Shown in pieces: positions 50,801 through 59,308 of a stretch of 64,000 bases of DNA. The notes under the pieces are model-generated. The model made no database searches. It was not told the origin of the DNA and was given only the letters and a program-made list of their open reading frames with translations. This DNA is from Bagarius yarrelli (taxonomy: Eukaryota; Chordata; Actinopteri; Siluriformes; Sisoridae): NCBI GenBank assembly GCA_005784505.1, contig VCAZ01000021.1:3079308-3143307 (forward strand), written 5' to 3'. The position numbers and the translations under genes were made by a program. Position 1 is the stretch's first letter, and each line of letters opens with the position of its first letter.

Positions 50801-53800
50801 ATACACCCTGTAATGACTTTTGTACTCTACTCAGTCTTACTTGGCTCTGTTGACAGGCAATAGCAGATCTTTTAAAGTGTGTACTGCCTCGCTACTTTCA
50901 AAACATTACCTAAAGTCAACCTTCGATTTATGGGGTCTTGTCTTAATCCAGTGTGGACATTTACAAAATACCAAAGTGGGAACAAAAACCCTCCAAGAGC
51001 GCAAGTCATTGCCAGCAACCAGCTGGTTACTATTTGGTTGCCCGCAGTACAAAATGTGCCAGAAATGTGTTCATGTGAAAAGCAGCTACACTGCATCTTT
51101 AGAAAGAAGCTCTTTGCTGGCTGGGATGAAAATATTGAAAGGATGAAAGACATTAGTGTTAGATTTAATGCCATATTACACAGATGGTTGCCAACATCTT
51201 AACATCATTGATACAAATCTAGAACATCTTTAAATGCAAGGGAAATGCATTGAAAACTAATTACTAATTTCTCTCAATAAATTCGGGTGTCACTATTCAT
51301 TAAACAACACAGTAATACTATTATTGGTTATTAGAGAAAAATCCTTCTATTTTAAATAACCTCTTTGCATCAACCTAAAATTATTAATAAGACTGTGCCT
51401 CTGTACAATAAAATAATCAATGTAGTACACGCTCTACTTTATACTACCAACACGGTCAGAAAAATTTGTTTTCCCGGAAGTCAGCCAGTGATTTTAGCCG
51501 ACATTAGGATCACTTTATTCACAGCCAACAAGTCTACAGAGAAATAACTGCTTGCTTATTTTTAGTCATACACAATATAGACATATACAAATACACAAGA
51601 AAAACTTTTGTCTTCTCAGCTCTTAATGGAAGCCCCTGAACCTACCAAGACTTACACAAGTGATCCGGGCCTTTTAGAACCAGGCGCACATGACGACTTC
51701 CATAAGGAATAACAATCACAGTGTCCTCAGCTGGAGGAAGGAGAGAGAGAGAGAAGACAAAAAAAGAATGAAACGATTAAAAAGAATGCAAAGCTTTTCA
51801 TTGCAGTCAGATGTGATCATTAAAAATGATCTAAGCTGTGCAGGAACACTTGAGAAAAACCAAGAACAATAGAAAACAAAACTAACACTGTGCGATGACT
51901 GGAATATGGCTGTACTTGAGCGTGATGCCGCTTGCTGTTTAATAGGGTTGGCTTGGCTTGGGTCTGTGTCCTATACGCCTGCTGGTGGATTTTTTTATTT
52001 CTAATCAAGTTTTAAAACTATAGGAAGACTTTGTTGTCAACGTTTTAAATGTAACCCACTGATAATTTCCTGTTCACAATGACGCAAAACAACAACATTT
52101 AACCTAAAAGCAATAAAATGTGCAAACCTTAATCATGAAAAGATTACACAAGAACTCTAAACTGAACATTTCTTTGATAAAGCAGCTGTGCTGTGCAGGT
52201 GCACCAGGGTTTAAATTAGTCACAGGTGGGGGGAAAAAAACCTTGACCAGCTTAGATAGCATGTACAACAAAAATGTCATTTAAACTGCTTGTCAAGCCT
52301 TTTAAACTATGTAATGGGGAACATCAACGGTTAATACTGTACTGTGCCCAGGCACTTATAAAGGTGTAGGCACATATAAAGGCATTATTTAATGCAAGGA
52401 TGCCTTCAATAAAATGATCTGACATAGCGTTAAAATGCACTGTATTTGAATAAAAGTGTAAATTTAAAGTTTGGGGTACAAATCAAATCTATGTTTCCTT
52501 TTCTAAATTAAATCTCACTCGGCACAGCATGTCTTCTTGAAGCTTAGGGGCTTTGGACAAGGCAGTGGTAGCTCAAATGGTTAAGGCACTAAGTTGTTGC
52601 TTAAATGACCGCCGCCAATCCTTAACCCTTTTTGCTCCAGGGGCGCTGTATCATAGCTAACTCTGCACTCTGACCCCAACTTTCTAAGCTAAAATATGCG
52701 AAGAAACATTTCCATGTGCTGTAAAGTACAGTATATGTAACAAATAAACATTTATTTGTCATGCTGGAACAGTGTCTGGGTCTCTTTATTCCAGTGAAGG
52801 AATAAAGTAAAGCTACAACTTCCTGTTTCCAACTCAGTGACAAACGTTTGGGGAGGACATACTAATTTGAATGTGTGCTGTAAAGAGTCCACAAAAGGTT
52901 AGACCTATAGTGTGTAACTAAATTACAAAATTGTGGAGTTAGCAAGGTTAAAAACGTTATGTATCGTTGTTCTCTCTCCTATTGCGGGCTTGATAGTGTG
53001 CATAAAGTGTAAATTTAATTTAATATTTAATTTAATTTTTACCAAAGTTTTTTTTAAGAAATAAGTTAAAAATATCTAAATTAAATCACAACTCCAGACA
53101 GCATCAATTGCCGCCAAATAGAAAGTAGTACCACTTTGTCATTAGCAGGATATCTCAAGGTAATAGACTGCTTGTGTATTAAAGAAAAATCTTCTTACTC
53201 TTCCCACTGGCATGTTGAGATTTGTAGTGTCCTCTAACGAGTCTGCAAGAAGATCCGTCTCCATTGCAAACTCCACAATTATCTTCTTTAGCAGTGCTTC
53301 CTAACTCGTGATCACAGCCAACAATCTGGCAAAAGAAAACAAAAAGAAGATTTAGCTATTGGCTTTTTTTCATTTTTTTTTTGGGTAAAGTCTAATTCTA
53401 TATAGCGTTTTTTTGAACAACAGAGAGCAGCTTTGTGTCAAAGCAGCTTTACAGAATCACACCAAATACAATACAGAGAACACTCACTAAAAAAAAACAA
53501 TCAGTTCAGTTTAATTAATATCTGTAAATTAAGAGACAGCAGCAAGGAATCAAATAGCCATCGGTGACCAATTGGAGAAAAAAACCTTGGGAGAAACCAG
53601 GCTAAGTCGCGGGGCCAGTTCTCCTCTGACCAGATGTATGTTTCTAGTCAGGAAAATGTAATCTAATGCTAGTGATCCCAGAATTCTCCATGCTACATCG
53701 TGCATCTTAAAAAGGAGGCACATCAGGGTTATGAATTCTGTCATTAGTGATTTCGACATTAACAGTAACATTGCAAATACACATTCAACTGTGACCAGAA

Positions 53801-56800
53801 CTGTCTTAGATAAAACAACATAAATACAGCATCTTGGCACACAGCATAGAAAAAACAACTGTAACACTGTTTAACAGGTCTAAAGTATCTCAAGGTCATT
53901 AGAGTTGTTTTCAGACGGCATGCAAACCTGACAGGCTCCGCTGATGCACATATCCAAAGATTCTGTATAGCAGCGTGTTCCATCCAACACCTTTGGTGCC
54001 AGCTCTACTATTAGGTCTGTGCCTTTAGCTTTGCATTTAAGGGCGCAGGGGTTTTCGGGGTCGTTGTCTACTGGCAACCACTCATAGAAGCGACCCTGGT
54101 AGCGCACATCAGCATGGGCTGAACACTGTTGAGCACGGAAATCTCCGGAATCTGGTGGACAGTCCTGGAGAAAGAGTCATCAGCACAGAAGAAAAACGAC
54201 ACGAACACAATAGAATCATTAACATCATTTGATAGACATCAAAAGCGATTCACGCATCTCTTATTAAAACAACCTCAGCCTGAGATCAACCTTTCATCAC
54301 CTTAACAATAGGCTACCACTTTTTAGGCAGCTTTACATGCACGCAATGACACCTGTTAAGAAAATTTTTACTCACCACGTTACTGCATGTGCGGTATTTG
54401 ATATTCTGTCCGTCACAGGTCCTGCAAAAGCAATAAGATGACCAAATCTATATAGCCTTTAATTTTGTATGATCAAAGTCAGTCTACATTCTCAAAATGT
54501 CTTTCAGCTACACAACAGACACCATATCATTAGTAGGATACAAGAAGTCAAATATGGCATATAAGAAGAGATCCTCTTTGACATTTTCCATTAAGATTTA
54601 GCTTAATGCACTTTCAGCCTGGAGCCTACCTTATTCGAAGCTTAGGAGTGACAAGTGATCAATAAAGAGTGCTGGATTATACCAATGGATATATATTCCA
54701 CATTAGTAACATACTTAGAATTCCAGTGTCACAAGACCCAAGTGGATCTGGAGCTGTGATTAGAGGCTACATGTCAGTATTATGATTCCTGGACAAGGGA
54801 TTAAGGTCCTTATACTGGTACTTTTAAGAAGACCAGAGATGAGACTACAGTATGGAGTCAGAAGCAAAATCCTCAGCGCTTGGCAAAGCCATTAGGCCTA
54901 TGACACAAATCCGGACTGGCGCCTATGCCAAGTCAAACAGTGCATCATGGGGCCCAGACCAACTTTCCTGCAGGATGTCTGATGGACAGACAGTAAAGAT
55001 ATAGAGTCCCATGTGAAAAAATAGACAGGTGATTCATTCCATGTCTGTCGGGAGGATGAAGAAAAACTTCAGAAGCTGAGCAATAAAGGGAATGTGAGCA
55101 ATGAATCAAATGTCATGAAGAAGCTGTGGTTTGATTCCCCGGTACTTAAATAAAAACAAATTGCATGTATATGCAGTAGCCAAAGACCAGTTTTTACAAT
55201 TTGTTTAATAGAATAGCACTTCTGAGCAAAAACTAATATTTTTTTCACTAACCAGAGGAAAATTTAAGGTTTTATATAAATATGTTGCAAATATAATCAC
55301 ACAAACAAATGAACTGTGCATTTAAGTGGATAGCTACATACAATGATTAACTGACATAGAAATAAAATGTTTATTATTTTGGCAAATTATGTTGTGCACG
55401 TTCCTTGAACAATTTGTTATAAATCATATATATGTCAGCTAAAGCAGTCTTACAAAATCCCAAGAGAGACTTTTATTTAGTGGTATAGTAACCTTAACAC
55501 AAAGTCTGCAGATGTCTGCAATTCCAACATATCTGTCTACACATATATTATTATAATGTTTGGCTACCCATACGTTAATGAGCATAATTATTTGCCATAT
55601 ATACATTACTGCACAGCAGGCCTGGTTCTTGCCAACCATGAGGGGGTGGGCAAACAGATATTCCAGTTGGGCAATTTTAGAGGGTGGGATTCAGAAGATA
55701 GGTAGACTGCAGTGTTACTTACAGTCAATCAAAAACAGGAAACTGTTTGTTTTTGCGTTGTGATTGGCTGTGGCTTTCTACACCCGTTCTTAAAACATCT
55801 CAACACAGAGCCCACTTTTTGCTTTTATCAAATCACACATTGTACAAAAAGAAATAAAAACATAATTGTATGCTGCCATCTTTACCAAATTTTGATTGGG
55901 TGGGCAAACAGATGTTTGGATGGGCTCCTCTGCCCAAGCCTAGAAATGGCCTTGGTGCACAGTGAAATTTATTTTCATGCATACACCAGTTAAGGAACTT
56001 AGGGTCAGCCATGATACAGCACCCCTGGACTAGTGAGGAGCTTACTTAAGACCCCAACAGTGTCAGCTTGGCAGTGGTGGGCCTTGAACCACAAGCCTTC
56101 CTCTGTTCAACAATTCAGAGCCTTAACTGTATTACTGACTACTGTAACAAATGACACATAACCTAATGTTTCCATTTACTAAAACCTTAAATTCACATCA
56201 ACAAATAATTATCTGCTTTAATCCACCTCTGTAGTCGAAACTAATTTTAACATGAGATTGCTCTTAGCAATAACGCACATGGTGGCGTGACTTACACATA
56301 AATAACACGCATATGTGCGTGACATTACGCTCTACTCCTCTGGCCAATGGCTAATCAAAAACAGACAGTACAAACCTAAAGTTTCTGATAACTCAAATAC
56401 AATTAGTTACCATACTTTTAATGTTAACTAGGATTTCAGGACATAATTATTTCAGTTTTACTACTTATAAAATCCTTTTTTAATAAGTAAATATATCATA
56501 ACATAACATAAATCAGTACCGGAGAGTCTGTACTTTGTATAAACCTACGGTTTGTCGAAGACTGGACTTTGAAGGTTTGGCAAGACCAAAATGTTCTCTC
56601 CCAACATGCACCACAATAGAGGAATATAATATTTTACATAACACACCACCAATATATCAGGTTATTCCAATTGTTTTATTTCTTCATAATTTGCACATTT
56701 TGCAATTATTTTCAATAATAATTTTAAACCTTGTATTTTATCATTAGGTGAGATTAGGGGCTGAAATTCAACACACAGTTACATGTTTTGAATAGAGAAG

Positions 56801-59308
56801 AAATCATTGTTTTCAAAGGGGTATAATAATGAGTTTACATAATTAAAAATTGCACGAAAATATGTGTGTGGGTAAGCTAATGAAAGTGTTTGATTCATGT
56901 GGGTACTGGTATGAGAACCTACTAACCTACTGTATTTTATGCATGAGTGTGTGTGTTTGTGTCTAACCTAAATGCGTTTTTGTGGGAAGCATGGGTGAGC
57001 TGTTTTATATGAGGTATTTTCTCTCAGTAGCACGTAAAGCGCTAATGTGGTTTATTTAACAGGGCTTTGATCTGCAACTAAAGCCAGGGTAACTGAAACC
57101 CATTCCCACGCAAGAACTGCCCACCGTACCCAAATTCCTAACTCCTCACCCCAATAAGTCCTGTCAGTTCACACAAACGCTCCCCTGTGCTCCAACTTCT
57201 GACCGCAACTCCTTGTAAAGAGCAGAACCTCAAACAACTCTTAACATGAAATTACAGGGGTCAATTTTACTGCCATTTCAGTTTGAGGTTTTCTTAACCG
57301 AGCAGCTCTCACTCTCACAGTGTTTCTTTAATCAAAAGTGTTCGGTATCATCAAAACACAAAGAGAAACGCTGCTTCATTAAGGAGCGAGGAGAAAAAAG
57401 CCAAGTAGAAACATATTCAGTTTGTGAAGATTAAAAGACTCGGTAATGACAAATAAAATTATAATGATATGATAAAATCAAAAAGATTTAAATTATATAT
57501 TGAGTTTTGAGTAACATATCATCCTGTTTCACCTCGGCATGATCGGGCAGTGTACCAGCCCTGAAAGTGTGATGTTTTCTATATAAATAGTCTTGTCACT
57601 GGCAGGTATCAAGACAATAAAGTAACACATACAGAACTTGGCCCTTTTTGACATTTGGCCCTTTTTGGCCCTTTTCTTTAGTGGAGTTAAGCTTAATGTA
57701 GGTTACGAAGCATGAAATCTGTGAGCTCATTGCACAAATATTCCTCAGCCAATAAAAGTGACATCTGTATAGAAAGCAGTCTCATGTGCCATATCATTCT
57801 CTCTACAGCTCACTTCCTGACTGTGTGCACACCCGCCTCTTCCTTCCTTAATTGAATTTCTCGAATCACCGCAAAACGAGGTGGGTTGTGATTTGCTGGA
57901 TGTACTTTCTGCGCTGTCGATAATCAAGTTTGCTTGTTTCACCAGCTATGTCGTCTGCTGAAATACAGACAATGCCTGGAGCCCATATGCCTGGAAAATG
58001 CAAGCAACCGAATGTGTTTCCTGACCCACAGGGAGTGCTTAAAAGTCAAATAAAATGTATTTTGAGCATTTCTATTACAACCCATGGGAGAAGTATTCAT
58101 GCTAAGATTTACTTGCATCATTTGAAGCATGTCTACGTCAATTTAAGCTATATTAAACCATGCAATGAGAAGGTGTCACCTCTATTTCATTGAAGGATAA
58201 TAATGGAAACCAGTTGAGTGCTCTTATAATTGAAGGATTACACCTGACTCCTTTAAGTGCATTCTACAAATTATCCATGGATATTTTCATTATAGTGTCA
58301 TTTTCAAGTGACACCAGAGACTTATTGCATTTATTTATTTCTCAAAAGATCTGTTACTATGTGCAGAGCATAGATGCTGTGGATTGGAACCTTTTTTACA
58401 CAACAAATAAGACCTTAACTATAAAAAAAATATTTAAAAAAAAATAATAATAACTATAAACATTTATTATATATACTGTCTGCAAACTGAAGAAATTCAT
58501 CTGGTGATTGTTTTAAACATTTTAGAGAACTAAGCACAGATCTCCTGTAGATGTTAACTGCATCAAATCCTTCTGTCTCTTTATGTGATCCCAGACAGAC
58601 TCAATAATGATGACATCAGGGCCCTGTGGAGGCCAAATCATCCATTTCAGGACTCCTTTTTCTTCTCCAAGCTAAATATAGTTCTAAATTGCTTTGGCTG
58701 TATATTTGAAGTTGCTGTTTTGCAACGGAATCAATTCAGGGCCAGTCAGATGCCTCCTTTATGGCACTGCATGATGGATAAGTATCTGTCTTTATTTATC
58801 AGCATGGATTACACCATTATTTCTGATGAAATCCCTCAATCTTTTTGCAAAGAAATTAGCACTTAACTTTTAAAGAATCTCCACCATGCTTCACTTTTGC
58901 CTGCAGACACATTATTGTACCAAACTCTAATGACCTTCTGCTACAGCCAAATATTTAATATCCTCAGTCCAAAGCATCTGCTGATATTTTCCTGCACCTG
59001 CATTTTCTATGTGTTCATTATCAGAGGTCTGGCTTTTTGCTTGCAAGTGGATCTGGAGCTATGACTTTTGGTCAGACTTGCAACTCGTTTTTTTTTACAC
59101 TGGTCTAAAACTGTTTGAAAGACCAGAAAATTGCATCTTTATAACAGAGAATGAGCTTAGCAAATGTATAAGTGTCTTACTTGGAACTGAGGCAGCGTCT
59201 AAGTGAATAGGAAGCTCCTCCACCACAGGTCCGTGAACATTCGCTCCATGTGCCCCAGGCATCCCATAGAGTGTCTCTGTCCTCCTCCGACCGTGCTGTT
59301 CGTGAGTT
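23284..59308 (-). CDS. adamtsl1: ADAMTS-like protein 1 (punctin), lacks only the signal-peptide exon in this window
   Basis: Twenty-four exons: 59181-59308, 54376-54421, 53928-54164, 53199-53325, 51656-51730, 48516-48673, 44987-45098, 44758-44896, 44571-44621, 43892-44096, 41722-41869, 41471-41552, 37428-37720, 33414-33543, 31613-31823, 30654-30833, 29885-30038, 28399-29398, 28181-28308, 26590-26686, 25155-25341, 24078-24187, 23652-23872 and 23284-23390 (stop TGA). They sum to 4326 nt in one frame. Order: TSP1 repeat, cysteine-rich region, spacer, eight TSP1 repeats, linker with two Ig domains, one partial and three further TSP1-type repeats, PLAC. No metalloprotease domain, as expected for an ADAMTS-like protein. 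The first exon (TARSEEDRDTLWDAWG) and the last TSP1 repeat (HWRVGPWTQCTATCG) resemble ADAMTSL1 more than ADAMTSL3. Known role: secreted glycoprotein of the extracellular matrix. About 300 residues shorter than human ADAMTSL1 (see findings). Confidence 0.93.
24640..24812 (+). repeat. tRNA-derived SINE, full length, in an adamtsl1 intron
   Basis: Head (AGTGGTGGCTCATGGTTTAG, GGGTTCGATTCCCAGCTCC), middle (GGGCCCCTGAGCAAGACCC) and tail (AAGTCGCTCTGGATAAGGGC) are in order, ending in TAAATGTAA. The B-box-like GGTTCGATTCC is intact. Confidence 0.85.
24820..24965 (+). repeat. tRNA-derived SINE, adjacent direct copy
   Basis: Same family and orientation as the copy ending at about 24812, with an internal deletion between the B-box region and CTTAACCCCCAATTGCTCAG. 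Tail intact. Confidence 0.8.
25428..25535 (+). repeat. SINE head fragment
   Basis: TAACTTAGTGGTTAGGGTGT and TTGGACCACTGGTAGGAAGA match the tRNA-like head; the tail is missing. Confidence 0.5.
25765..26381. mobile_element. Non-autonomous DNA transposon (copy 2 of 2)
   Basis: Left end TGGCTGCATTTACACTGCA; the right end read in reverse is TGGCTGCATTTACACTGTA. It contains GGCGCATGACGTCAAC (about 25879-25894), the reverse complement of the block in the 13.2 kb copy, so the two lie in opposite orientation. A short (CA)n tract is at about 26053-26080. No transposase frame. It lies in the adamtsl1 intron between exons 26590-26686 and 25155-25341. Confidence 0.65.
26880..27245 (+). mobile_element. 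Tc1/mariner-type element fragment
   Basis: Phrases such as GGGTTTAAGTATTTCAGAAA, TTGGATTTTCATGCACAGCA and GGATGGACTACAACACCAGA belong to a very common fish Tc1-like repeat. No open frame remains and no clear ends are visible. Recognised from memory of the family, not from a search. Confidence 0.5.
27650..28115 (+). mobile_element. Tc1-like element fragment, DDE-region remnant
   Basis: CACCTCAACCCCGCTGACCT, then AACCCTGCTGAACACATTAG, are decayed forms of the transposase segment corresponding to DLNPxEHxxDE, followed by the family's conserved 3' part (CATGGCTGAACAGGAAACTC). It sits in the intron where adamtsl1 lacks the expected Ig exons. Confidence 0.55.
28181..29398 (-). other. adamtsl1: adamtsl1 linker and two Ig-like domains
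   Basis: The 1000-nt exon 28399-29398 starts with an Ig domain (VVGGYAYLLPWTSIVLSCP, then DAGMYTCVSGQAQEKFVLKL). It continues through a poorly conserved acidic linker containing MEKLDEINRNLSAGLQDAQK, and ends in the first half of a second Ig domain (VELKCDVQGNPKPVTFWKK). Exon 28181-28308 completes that domain (DDFGLYTCYATNHLGS). Human ADAMTSL1 has further Ig domains after this point, but none was found before the next exon at 26590-26686. Confidence 0.85.
33000..33200 (-). repeat. tRNA-derived SINE, diverged
   Basis: Reverse orientation: tail (AAAGCATTAGGCAGATACTC), middle (GGTCAAGGGCCCAAAAGTGG) and part of the head. It lies in the adamtsl1 intron before exon 31613-31823. Confidence 0.6.
33353..33398. 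repeat. (CA)n microsatellite beside an adamtsl1 splice donor
   Basis: More than 20 CA units beginning about 15 bases into the intron after exon 33414-33543. Confidence 0.9.
33966..34711. mobile_element. Candidate terminal-inverted-repeat element carrying a nested SINE
   Basis: The left end reads CTGGGCTTATACTGTGCAAT and the reverse of the right end reads CTGGGTTCACACTGTGTGAT, an imperfect inverted pair. A SINE is inserted at about 34118-34310. No coding capacity seen. The ends resemble those of common fish hAT-like miniature elements; the class is an inference. Confidence 0.45.
34118..34312 (-). repeat. tRNA-derived SINE, nearly full length
   Basis: Reverse orientation: GCATTTGGCAGACGCCCTTA, then TGCTCATGGGCCCAACAGTG and CAGTCCAACACCTTATCCAC. 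Well preserved, nested in the element above. Confidence 0.75.
34724..34793. repeat. (TA)n microsatellite
   Basis: About 70 bases of nearly pure TA repeat in an adamtsl1 intron. Confidence 0.9.
36950..37398 (+). mobile_element. Tc1-like non-autonomous element, degraded
   Basis: Contains CACACAATTGTATAGAATGT, GTGACCTCAACCCCAGTGAA, CACAAATCCCCCACAGCCAC and an end GTGTCCACACGTTTTTGGTC, the order found in a common fish Tc1-derived repeat. No intact frame. The 3' end lies about 30 bases from adamtsl1 exon 37428-37720. Confidence 0.65.
38215..38825 (+). repeat. Unassigned interspersed repeat, copy A
   Basis: Shares, in inverted orientation, several blocks with 55.6-55.95 kb, among them TTGCCCACCCAATCAAAATT. 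Further matching blocks include the ACAATTTGTGATTT and AACCAATCACAACGC regions. No coding capacity. The edges are approximate. Confidence 0.5.
40655..40850 (-). repeat. tRNA-derived SINE, with duplicated tail
   Basis: Reverse orientation. The tail sequence CATTTATAGCATTTGGC occurs twice in slightly different form (about 40657 and 40684), followed by the middle and head. Confidence 0.65.
40920..41100 (+). repeat. tRNA-derived SINE, full length
   Basis: Head (GTTGAAGTGTTGGAGTGCTA, GGGTTCGATTCCCAGTACC), middle (GGGCCTCTGAGCAAGGCCC) and tail (CTCTGGATAAGGGTGTCTGC) in order. It faces the copy at 40655-40850. Confidence 0.8.
42116..42360 (+). mobile_element. Tc1-like non-autonomous element, 5' part
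   Basis: Begins TATGACCAAAAATATGAGGA, a decayed form of the family's terminal repeat, and continues with ATTTGGGAAGCACAAAATTG and the region before the DDE motif. It is the left portion of the same family whose right portion is at 36950-37398. Confidence 0.6.
46780..46870 (+). repeat. Short dispersed repeat, partner of 47836-47890
   Basis: CACCAGAAAACTTCAAATGG plus about 35 following bases match the stretch at 47836-47890 with few differences. Confidence 0.5.
47275..47480 (-). repeat. tRNA-derived SINE, left arm of an inverted pair
   Basis: Complete SINE in reverse orientation. Its head (47406-47477) is an inverted copy of 47681-47743 across the TA array, differing only by a 9-base insertion. 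Confidence 0.8.
47481..47680. repeat. AT-dinucleotide array between inverted SINE heads
   Basis: Almost pure TA repeat with two short interruptions (near 47571-47583 and 47641-47652). Open frames in it are artefacts of the repeat. Confidence 0.9.
47681..47745 (+). repeat. SINE head, right arm of an inverted pair
   Basis: GGTAGCGCATTGGTTAAGTT through CAATCCCAGCGCC is the reverse complement of the left arm. No SINE middle or tail follows. Confidence 0.75.
47760..47837. repeat. Second (TA)n array
   Basis: Continues the AT-dinucleotide tract after the right SINE head and a 20-base unique stretch. Confidence 0.85.
47893..48037. repeat. Fold-back repeat with 38-base arms
   Basis: Arms at 47893-47930 and 47940-47977 pair with roughly five mismatches around the loop AAGGATGAA. 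The right arm and following DNA (to about 48037) recur almost unchanged at 49593-49701. Confidence 0.7.
49593..49701. repeat. Partial second copy of the fold-back repeat
   Basis: Near-identical to 47930-48037 over about 108 bases (for example CAAGCTTGTACAGATCTTTA, CCACCTAATAACTTTAG). The left arm is absent. Confidence 0.75.
50165..50525 (-). repeat. Second type of tRNA-derived SINE-like repeat
   Basis: On the plus strand: GGGTCACAGGGACCAACCGT, GACTGTGGAAGGAAACCGGA, GAACATGCAAACTCCACACG and a tRNA-like head with AACCCGGGACCTTCTTGCTG. This is a widespread teleost interspersed sequence, recognised from memory. A short CA tract lies at about 50291-50315. Confidence 0.75.
52560..52760 (+). repeat. 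Third SINE type, full length
   Basis: Head GGCAGTGGTAGCTCAAATGG, then TTTTGCTCCAGGGGCGCTGT, CATAGCTAACTCTGCACTCT, GACCCCAACTTTCTAAGCTA and tail TATGTAACAAATAAAC. The order matches a common fish SINE that ends in a TGTGACAAATAAA-like tail. Confidence 0.75.
53395..53660. repeat. Interspersed repeat of fish type
   Basis: Holds GTGTCAAAGCAGCTTTACAG, CAGCAGCAAGGAATCAAATA and CTTGGGAGAAACCAGGCTAA, a combination seen in many otophysan genomes. Non-coding; class not assigned. Confidence 0.5.
55605..55955 (-). repeat. Unassigned interspersed repeat, copy B
   Basis: Inverted relative to the copy at 38.2-38.8 kb. Shared blocks include AAATTTTGATTGGGTGGGCA (about 55886-55905) and GCGTTGTGATTGG. Shorter than copy A. 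Confidence 0.5.
55985..56130 (-). repeat. SINE fragment of the third type
   Basis: GGGTCAGCCATGATACAGCA, then CCCTGGACTAG and a reversed tRNA-like head, matching the body of the 52.56 kb element in reverse. Confidence 0.55.
58540..59085 (-). mobile_element. Tc1-like transposon remnant
   Basis: Blocks such as AATTCAGGGCCAGTCAGATG, CTCCACCATGCTTCACTTTT and AGTCCAAAGCATCTGCTG are reverse-strand transposase-gene sequence of a common fish Tc1 lineage, now full of stops and gaps. It ends about 100 bases from adamtsl1 exon 59181-59308. Confidence 0.6.

Larger units (their letters stand above)
44987..59308 (-). other. adamtsl1: adamtsl1 exons for TSP1 repeat 1, cysteine-rich region and spacer
   Basis: Exon 59181-59308 carries the first TSP1 repeat (WDAWGTWSECSRTCGGGASY) and starts in phase 0 after an AG acceptor. 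Exons 54376-54421, 53928-54164 and 53199-53325 give the cysteine-rich region (FYEWLPVDNDPENPCALKCK, YTESLDMCISGACQ, GCDHELGSTAKEDNCGVCNG). Exons 51656-51730, 48516-48673 and 44987-45098 give the spacer (VIPYGSRHVRLVLKGPDHL, QFIFYQPIIHRWRE). These blocks are very close to mammalian ADAMTSL1 and are the best conserved part of the gene here. Confidence 0.9.

Noticed and set aside
58585..59206. Plus-strand open frames of 65-93 residues
   Set aside because: They are reverse-strand readings of the Tc1 remnant at 58.54-59.08 kb and of adamtsl1 exon 59181-59308.
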